In this document: in pieces, positions 7,344 through 11,380 of the stretch
How positions within the stretch are numbered: the first letter of the stretch is position 1
How the letters are laid out: every line of letters starts with the position of its first letter
The notes under the pieces: generated by a model
Databases searched by the model: none
Told to the model about the DNA's origin: nothing
The model's input: the letters and a program-made list of their open reading frames with translations, nothing else
Made by a program: the position numbers and the translations under genes
Source: Paracoccaceae bacterium
GTDB lineage: Bacteria; Pseudomonadota; Alphaproteobacteria; Rhodobacterales; Rhodobacteraceae
Assembly: GCA_003447515.1 (NCBI GenBank)
Contig: DLZA01000367.1
Location: 1 to 11,380 of the forward strand
DNA: 11,380 bases
Reading direction: 5' to 3'

Positions 7344-7939
7344 GCCGAGAGATTATCGCCATTTTGCGTGGTGTGACGCCTGATGAAGTCCTGCCGATTG
7401 CGGATGCTATTCGCGCCGCTGGGATTGATAAGATCGAGGTTCCGCTGAATTCCCTCAATGCGTTTGACAGTATTGAAAAGCTGGCGGTGGCGCACGGGTC
7501 AGAGGCACTGGTTGGCGCGGGAACAGTGTTGACGGTCGAAGATGCGCAGCGGGTGCAAAATGTGGGCGGTGCAATGGTGGTTTCGCCTGATTGCAACGTG
7601 GATGTTATTGCCAAGACCAAAGCGCTGGGGATGCAGAGTTATCCGGGTGTATTGACACCGACAGAAGCGTTTACAGCGCTGCGCACGGGCGCGGATGGTT
7701 TGAAGTTTTTTCCAGCGTCTTTGGTTGGACCATCGGGGTTAAAGGCGATGTTGGCGGTTCTGCCTGTTGGGTGCAAGACCTATGCCGTGGGGGGAGCCGG
7801 CCCTGACAATTTCGCGGATTGGTTCGCGGCTGGTATCACAGGCTTTGGTATCGGGACAGCGATTTATAAACCTGGTGATGGTGCGGATATGGTCGCGAAG
7901 AAGGCGGCGGCGATTGTGGTGGCCTATGATGCGGGCTGA
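7340..7939 (+). CDS. dgoA: 2-dehydro-3-deoxy-6-phosphogalactonate (KDPGal) aldolase
   Basis: A 199-residue class I aldolase of the KDPG/KHG family that splits KDPGal into pyruvate and D-glyceraldehyde 3-phosphate. The start IIAILRGVTPDE is typical of DgoA. The catalytic glutamate is E33 in KIEVPLNS, and the Schiff-base lysine is K122 in GADGLKFFPAS. GAGTVL (59-64) and AVGGAGPDNF are further family landmarks. The IEVPLNS and LKFFPAS forms match galactonate aldolases such as E. coli DgoA better than Eda-type KDPG aldolases. The start overlaps dgoK by 4 nt and has AAAGGA about 6 nt upstream. Its 3' end overlaps the lactonase gene by 11-14 nt. In E. coli the aldolase gene lies next to the dehydratase; here the dehydratase is absent from the cluster. 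Confidence 0.94.
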   Translation: MSREIIAILRGVTPDEVLPIADAIRAAGIDKIEVPLNSLNAFDSIEKLAVAHGSEALVGAGTVLTVEDAQRVQNVGGAMVVSPDCNVDVIAKTKALGMQSYPGVLTPTEAFTALRTGADGLKFFPASLVGPSGLKAMLAVLPVGCKTYAVGGAGPDNFADWFAAGITGFGIGTAIYKPGDGADMVAKKAAAIVVAYDAG

Positions 7940-8759
7940 GGTTTATGATGATCGGCAGTGTCTACTGGGTGAAGGACCATTGTGGCACCCTTTGCGTGGT
8001 GAGTTGTTTTGGTTTGATATTATCAGCAAGAAGTTGATTTCGAAAACGCAGGAGTGGGTGTTTGACGAGCATGTTTCGGCAGCTGGCTGGATTGATGTAG
8101 ATCGGTTGCTTATCGCCAGTGAAACGGCGTTGTTTACGTTTGATCTGCGGGACGGTTCGCGGGTGCATGTAGTTGATCTGGATGCAGAAAACCCTGTGAC
8201 GCGGTCCAATGATGGGCGTGCGGACCCGCAAGGTGGGTTCTGGATTGGGACGATGGGCAAGTCGGCAGAACCAAATGCTGGTGCGATTTTTAGGTACTAT
8301 CGTGGCGAAGTTCGGATGTTGTTTGGGAACATCACCATTTCTAATTCCATTTGTTTCGCGCCAAATGGCGATCGGGTCTATTTCACCGATACGCGGTTGC
8401 AGAAAATTTTGACAATGGCGTTGGATGCTGAGGGCTGGCCGACGGGTGTGCCTGCGGTTTTTGTAGATTTGAGCGGTGATGGTCTGAACCCTGATGGATC
8501 GATTGTAGATGCCGAGGGATGCCTGTGGAATGCGCAATGGGGCGCGCGTCGTGTGGCGCGCTACTCAAACGATGGTGTGTTTTTGTCGGCGGTGGACGTC
8601 GCGGCGAAACAGGCGTCTTGTCCTGCGTTTGGTGGTGCGGATTTGACGACTTTGTTTGTGACCTCGGCCGCGGACGGGTTGGATGGTTCGGACGAAGGGA
8701 AAACCTTTGCGATTGAAGTGGGTGTCAAAGGGCAGGCTGAACATCAGGTGGTGTTATGA
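7929..8759 (+). CDS. SMP-30/gluconolactonase-family sugar lactone lactonase
   Basis: A 276-residue six-bladed beta-propeller enzyme that hydrolyses sugar lactones using a divalent metal. Expected metal or substrate residues are E15 (LLGEGPLWHP), N94 (RSNDGR), N139 (ITISNSICFAPNG) and D189 (LNPDGSIVDAEG), which is the normal family pattern. In this operon it should open galactono-lactone, made by the SDR, to galactonate. The reading frame stays open upstream to 7767, inside dgoA, but family similarity begins only at EVYDDRQC. Start is therefore 7929, or the adjacent ATG at 7926 with one extra methionine. Either choice overlaps dgoA by 11-14 nt with only a weak GGTGG signal. Its stop overlaps the beta-galactosidase ATG (ATGA). 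Confidence 0.9.
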   Translation: MRAEVYDDRQCLLGEGPLWHPLRGELFWFDIISKKLISKTQEWVFDEHVSAAGWIDVDRLLIASETALFTFDLRDGSRVHVVDLDAENPVTRSNDGRADPQGGFWIGTMGKSAEPNAGAIFRYYRGEVRMLFGNITISNSICFAPNGDRVYFTDTRLQKILTMALDAEGWPTGVPAVFVDLSGDGLNPDGSIVDAEGCLWNAQWGARRVARYSNDGVFLSAVDVAAKQASCPAFGGADLTTLFVTSAADGLDGSDEGKTFAIEVGVKGQAEHQVVL

Positions 8760-10660
8760 AACGCACGCTTGGCTGCTGTTATTATCCCGAACATTGGCCC
8801 CAAGAGATGTGGTCGCGAGATGCCGCGCGCATGGTGGCGGCTGGGTTGACTTGGGTGCGCATTGGCGAGTTCGCTTGGTCCAAGATTGAGCCCGAATACG
8901 GGCGGTTCGATTGGGAATGGCTAGACGAGGCGATTGCAATTTTGAACGATGCAGGCCTGCAGGTAGTGCTCGGCACGCCCACTGCGACGCCGCCTCGTTG
9001 GATGCTGGATCGCCATCCCGATATGTTGGCCGTTGGGGCTGATGGGAAGGAGCGCAAGTTCGGGTCGCGGCGGCATTATTGCTTTAGTCATGAAGGGTAT
9101 GCGCAAGAGTGTGATCGCATCGTTGAAGCAGTGGCCAAGCGGTACGGGCGGCAGGTGGCGGCGTGGCAGACGGACAATGAATACGGCTGTCATGATACGA
9201 CGATCAGTTATTCCGATGCGGCGAGAAAGGCGTTTCAGGATTGGTGCTCCCAGCGGTATCAATCGCCATCAGCGTTGAATACGGCTTGGGGCAATGTGTT
9301 TTGGTCTATGGAATATGCGGAGTTTGATCAGATTGATCTGCCCAATTTGACAGTGACGGAGCCAAACCCCGCACACGTGTTGGCGTTTAGGCGGTTTTCT
9401 TCGGATCAGGTTGTGGCGTTTAATCGGCGGCAAGTGGACATTATCCGCGCCCATTCGGATGCGCCTGTGTCGCACAATTACATGGGCCACGTGACGGATT
9501 TCGATCATTTCGATGTGGGTGCAGATTTAGATATCGCCACGTGGGACAGCTATCCGTTGGGGTTTCTGGAGGATCGCGTCGGGGCCGATGCGGCTCGGCA
9601 AGCGGCCTATATGCGGCAAGGGGACCCTGATTTTCAGGCGTTTCACCATGATCTATACCGCGCAGTTGGGCGTGGACGTTGGTGGGTGATGGAACAGCAG
9701 CCAGGGCCTGTGAACTGGGCGCCGTTTAATCCCGCGCCCTTGCCAGGAATGGTGCGTTTGTGGACATGGGAAGCCTTTGCGCATGGGGCGGAGGCCGTGT
9801 GTTATTTCCGTTGGCGTCAAGCGCCGTTTGCGCAGGAACAGATGCATGCGGGGCTTTTGCGCCCCGACAGTATAGACGCGCCTGCGATGGCGGAGGCTGT
9901 GGCTGTTGCCGCGGAGTTGACGGATGCACCCGAAGTTGTCGCAAGCGTTGCGCCTGTTGCGTTGGTTTTCGATTATGATGCTGAATTTGCTTGGGATACT
10001 CAGCCACAGGGGCAGGGGTTGAGCTATTTTGGGCTTGTGTTCGATCTGTACCGTGCGCTGCGTAAATTGGGTATTTCGGTGGATATTGTACCGCCGAGCA
10101 CGCGGGATTTTACGAGCCGCAAAGTGGTTGTGGCATCTGGCTTGATGACGATGTCGGACGGGTTGAAGCAGGCTTTGGCTGTGTCAGATGCTGAAGTTTT
10201 GTTGGGGCCAAGGACGGGTGCGCGGACAGCTGAAATGGCGATCCCTGTGCCTTTACCACCAGCGATGAAAGGGCTGGATGTGACGGTGTCTTTGGTTGAA
10301 ACCTTGCGAGCGGATCGGCCTATGGCGTTGGCGAAGGGTGGCGCGGTTCAGGGGTATCGTGAGGAGATTGAAGGGACAACTGATGTTGTTGAAACCCTCG
10401 CCGATGGGCGTGCGGCTGTGGTGCGGCAGGGCGCGCTGACGTATATGGCTAGTTGGCCTGATGAAACGGCTAGCATGCGGATCTTGGGAGAGTTGTGCGC
10501 GCGTGCGGGTATTGAGGTGATGGATTTGCCCGAAGGGTTGCGGGTGCGTGATTGCGGCGCTGAGCGGTTTTGGTTCAATTACGGGGCAGAGGCAGTGACC
10601 TTTGAGGGGCGGAAGTTTGCACCCGCAAGCGTTTTACGCGAGGATACTTCGCCAAATTGA
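8756..10660 (+). CDS. Beta-galactosidase, glycoside hydrolase family 42
   Basis: A 634-residue retaining beta-galactosidase without a signal peptide. The TIM barrel spans about residues 1-390 and opens with the family signature YYPEHWP (9-15) and WVRIGEFAWSKIEP. The acid/base is E142 in WQTDNEYGCHDT, and the nucleophile is E313 in VMEQQPGPVNW. A trimerisation domain and a small beta domain should follow, about 395-590 and 590-634. Of the four zinc-binding cysteines known in the Thermus A4 enzyme only the first seems kept (C109); the other three positions are S151, S153 and A156, so the zinc site is probably lost. The start overlaps the lactonase stop and has AGGTGG just upstream. GH42 enzymes usually act on small plant- or algal-type beta-galactosides. 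This is the last gene of the operon. Confidence 0.95.
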   Translation: MKRTLGCCYYPEHWPQEMWSRDAARMVAAGLTWVRIGEFAWSKIEPEYGRFDWEWLDEAIAILNDAGLQVVLGTPTATPPRWMLDRHPDMLAVGADGKERKFGSRRHYCFSHEGYAQECDRIVEAVAKRYGRQVAAWQTDNEYGCHDTTISYSDAARKAFQDWCSQRYQSPSALNTAWGNVFWSMEYAEFDQIDLPNLTVTEPNPAHVLAFRRFSSDQVVAFNRRQVDIIRAHSDAPVSHNYMGHVTDFDHFDVGADLDIATWDSYPLGFLEDRVGADAARQAAYMRQGDPDFQAFHHDLYRAVGRGRWWVMEQQPGPVNWAPFNPAPLPGMVRLWTWEAFAHGAEAVCYFRWRQAPFAQEQMHAGLLRPDSIDAPAMAEAVAVAAELTDAPEVVASVAPVALVFDYDAEFAWDTQPQGQGLSYFGLVFDLYRALRKLGISVDIVPPSTRDFTSRKVVVASGLMTMSDGLKQALAVSDAEVLLGPRTGARTAEMAIPVPLPPAMKGLDVTVSLVETLRADRPMALAKGGAVQGYREEIEGTTDVVETLADGRAAVVRQGALTYMASWPDETASMRILGELCARAGIEVMDLPEGLRVRDCGAERFWFNYGAEAVTFEGRKFAPASVLREDTSPN

Positions 10661-10720
10661 GCCGCTTTGCGGCATTATTCTGAGCGCAATGACGAGGCGC
10701 TGCCTCGTGCTCCGAAGTAT
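10644..10720. repeat. Compound inverted-repeat element at the convergent gene boundary
   Basis: ATACTTCG (10644-10651, inside the last codons of the GH42 gene) is the exact reverse complement of CGAAGTAT (10713-10720). Between these arms lie two separate hairpins: GCCGC-TTT-GCGGC (10661-10673) and ACGAGGC-GCT-GCCTCGT (10692-10708). The right arm is followed by an A/G-rich tail with AAGAAGAAGG (10731-10740). From memory, hairpins followed by a GAGTATTT-like word and an AAGAAGAAG tail recur at gene ends in Rhodobacterales; I could not verify this. Confidence 0.45.
10661..10708. terminator. Candidate bidirectional termination region between GH42 gene and dtd
   Basis: Two perfect short stems, 5 bp with a 3-nt loop at 10661-10673 and 7 bp with a 3-nt loop at 10692-10708, fill the 80-bp gap between convergent genes. 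Neither is followed by a clear U-run on either strand (ATTATT after the first is the closest), so classical intrinsic termination is uncertain. Rho-dependent ends protected by these stems are equally possible. Confidence 0.4.
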
Positions 10721-10740
10721 TTATGCTTAAAAGAAGAAGG

Positions 10741-11178
10741 TTACTTTTCGACCATGATTGTGACGGGGCCATCGTTGATCAGGCTGACTTGCATGTCAGC
10801 GCCAAATTGACCTTTGGCCACGGCCACGCCGCAATCCTCAATGGACTTGCAGAGTTGATTGTAGAGAGTTTCACCAATATCTGGTGAAGCGGCGGCGGAG
10901 AATCCGGGACGATTGCCGCGCGAGGTATCGGCGGCGAGGGTGAATTGGCTGATGATGAGGGCGCTGCCACCCGTATCAAGCAAAGAGCGGTTCATGCGGC
11001 CGTCGTCGTCTTTGAAAATGCGAAGGCTAACGATTTTTTTGGCGGTGGCTTCAACGTTTTCGGCTGTGTCGCCTTGCATCGCACAGGCAAGGATCACGAG
11101 TCCCGGACCTGTTTCGCCGATGACATTGCCGCGTACGGAAACAGATCCACTTGTCACGCGCTGTAAGAGGGCGCGCAT
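10741..11178 (-). CDS. dtd: D-aminoacyl-tRNA deacylase (D-Tyr-tRNA deacylase)
   Basis: A 145-residue protein of exactly the usual DTD length. It removes wrongly attached D-amino acids, and glycine from tRNA-Ala, and so acts in translation quality control in the cytoplasm. It begins [13 protein letters not shown]. The two active-site signatures are [15 protein letters not shown] (77-91) and the NDGPVT form of the cross-dimer GPVT motif (135-140). The ATG at 11178 lies one base after the stop codon of the upstream gene (TAAAATG) and has no strong Shine-Dalgarno, so translation is probably coupled. It runs against the galactoside operon and has no functional link to it. Confidence 0.96.
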   Translation of the reverse strand: MRALLQRVTSGSVSVRGNVIGETGPGLVILACAMQGDTAENVEATAKKIVSLRIFKDDDGRMNRSLLDTGGSALIISQFTLAADTSRGNRPGFSAAASPDIGETLYNQLCKSIEDCGVAVAKGQFGADMQVSLINDGPVTIMVEK

Positions 11179-11179
11179 T

Positions 11180-11380
11180 TTAGGGGAGTGTGCCGTTGAG
11201 AATGTAGGTCAGGCATTGCGCCACTTCTTTGGAAGAATAACAAACTGCTTGTGCGGCGGCGTCGACTTCTTTTAGGGCGTGATTGTGCTCTTCCATTTGC
11301 AGCACGATCACGGATTTTCCAAGTGCGTGAGCGAAGCCTGCGTCGAATGCGGCGTTCCATTGTTTGTATTTTTCACCAAA
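11180..11380 (-). CDS. YtoQ-family protein, C-terminal part only
   Basis: An open frame enters from the right edge and ends at the stop codon 11182-11180, giving 66 visible residues with no start. It begins [27 protein letters not shown], continues [15 protein letters not shown] and ends YILNGTLP. These segments match my recollection of YtoQ-family proteins, small proteins of uncertain function with a nucleoside-deoxyribosyltransferase-like look. About half of the protein should lie beyond the window. The overlapping frame at 11154-11360 is arginine-rich and looks like a shadow. One base separates this stop from the dtd start, so the two genes form an operon. Naming rests on recognition by eye. 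Confidence 0.75.
   Translation of the reverse strand, partial: FGEKYKQWNAAFDAGFAHALGKSVIVLQMEEHNHALKEVDAAAQAVCYSSKEVAQCLTYILNGTLP

Noticed and set aside
7767..7928. Upstream extension of the lactonase reading frame (330 codons in total)
   Set aside because: The extra 54 residues are encoded within dgoA in another frame, are arginine-rich and unlike the family; similarity begins at the methionines at 7926/7929.
7962..8537. A 191-codon open frame on the minus strand
   Set aside because: It is antisense to the lactonase gene, with no recognisable motif and no ribosome-binding context.
1..11380. CRISPR arrays, tRNA or rRNA genes, insertion sequences, phage or toxin-antitoxin genes
   Set aside because: None seen. 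All but about 280 bases of the window is accounted for by the listed genes, and no regularly spaced repeats or transposase motifs were found.

Overview
The window reads as a chromosomal galactoside-catabolism locus from an alphaproteobacterium. It most resembles Rhodobacterales (Roseobacter group): the gene families, the dense ATGA-overlap operon, the moderate GC content and the dtd/ytoQ pair at the right edge all fit. This placement comes from recognising proteins by eye; no database search was possible.

Left part, minus strand (1-1050): an IclR-family regulator is followed 16 bp later by the start of a MalK/UgpC-type ABC ATPase that runs off the window edge. A 132-bp divergent control region (1051-1182) separates this pair from the plus-strand operon. 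It holds a good minus-strand promoter and three short dyads that are candidate operators.

Main operon, plus strand (1183-10660): it starts with a periplasmic sugar-binding protein, an intercistronic hairpin and two CUT1 permeases. The enzymes follow: a GH4 alpha-galactosidase (CHSV motif), an SDR sugar dehydrogenase (probable galactose 1-dehydrogenase), 2-dehydro-3-deoxygalactonokinase (dgoK), KDPGal aldolase (dgoA), an SMP-30-type sugar lactonase and a GH42 beta-galactosidase. From the GH4 gene onward every junction overlaps by 4 to about 11 nt.

Inferred pathway: galactosides are bound in the periplasm and imported with ATP. Two cytoplasmic hydrolases of opposite anomeric specificity split them. 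Galactose is then oxidised by the non-phosphorylative-entry (De Ley-Doudoroff) route: galactose to galactonolactone, galactonate, KDGal, KDPGal, then pyruvate plus glyceraldehyde 3-phosphate. One step, galactonate dehydratase, has no gene in the window. Alpha- and beta-galactosidase behind one importer suggest a substrate with both linkages, such as the headgroup of digalactosyl lipids from algae, or a range of plant or algal galactosides.

Right edge (10661-11380): an 80-bp convergent gap carries two hairpins inside a longer inverted repeat. Beyond it, on the minus strand, lie dtd (D-aminoacyl-tRNA deacylase) and the 3' end of a ytoQ-like gene, which are housekeeping or unrelated genes. No tRNA, rRNA, CRISPR array, insertion sequence or phage gene was seen, and no gene-free stretch exceeds 132 bp. 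The locus is mostly a recognisable catabolic operon and I see no clearly unprecedented system. The points of interest are the substrate logic, the missing step and the regulatory DNA.
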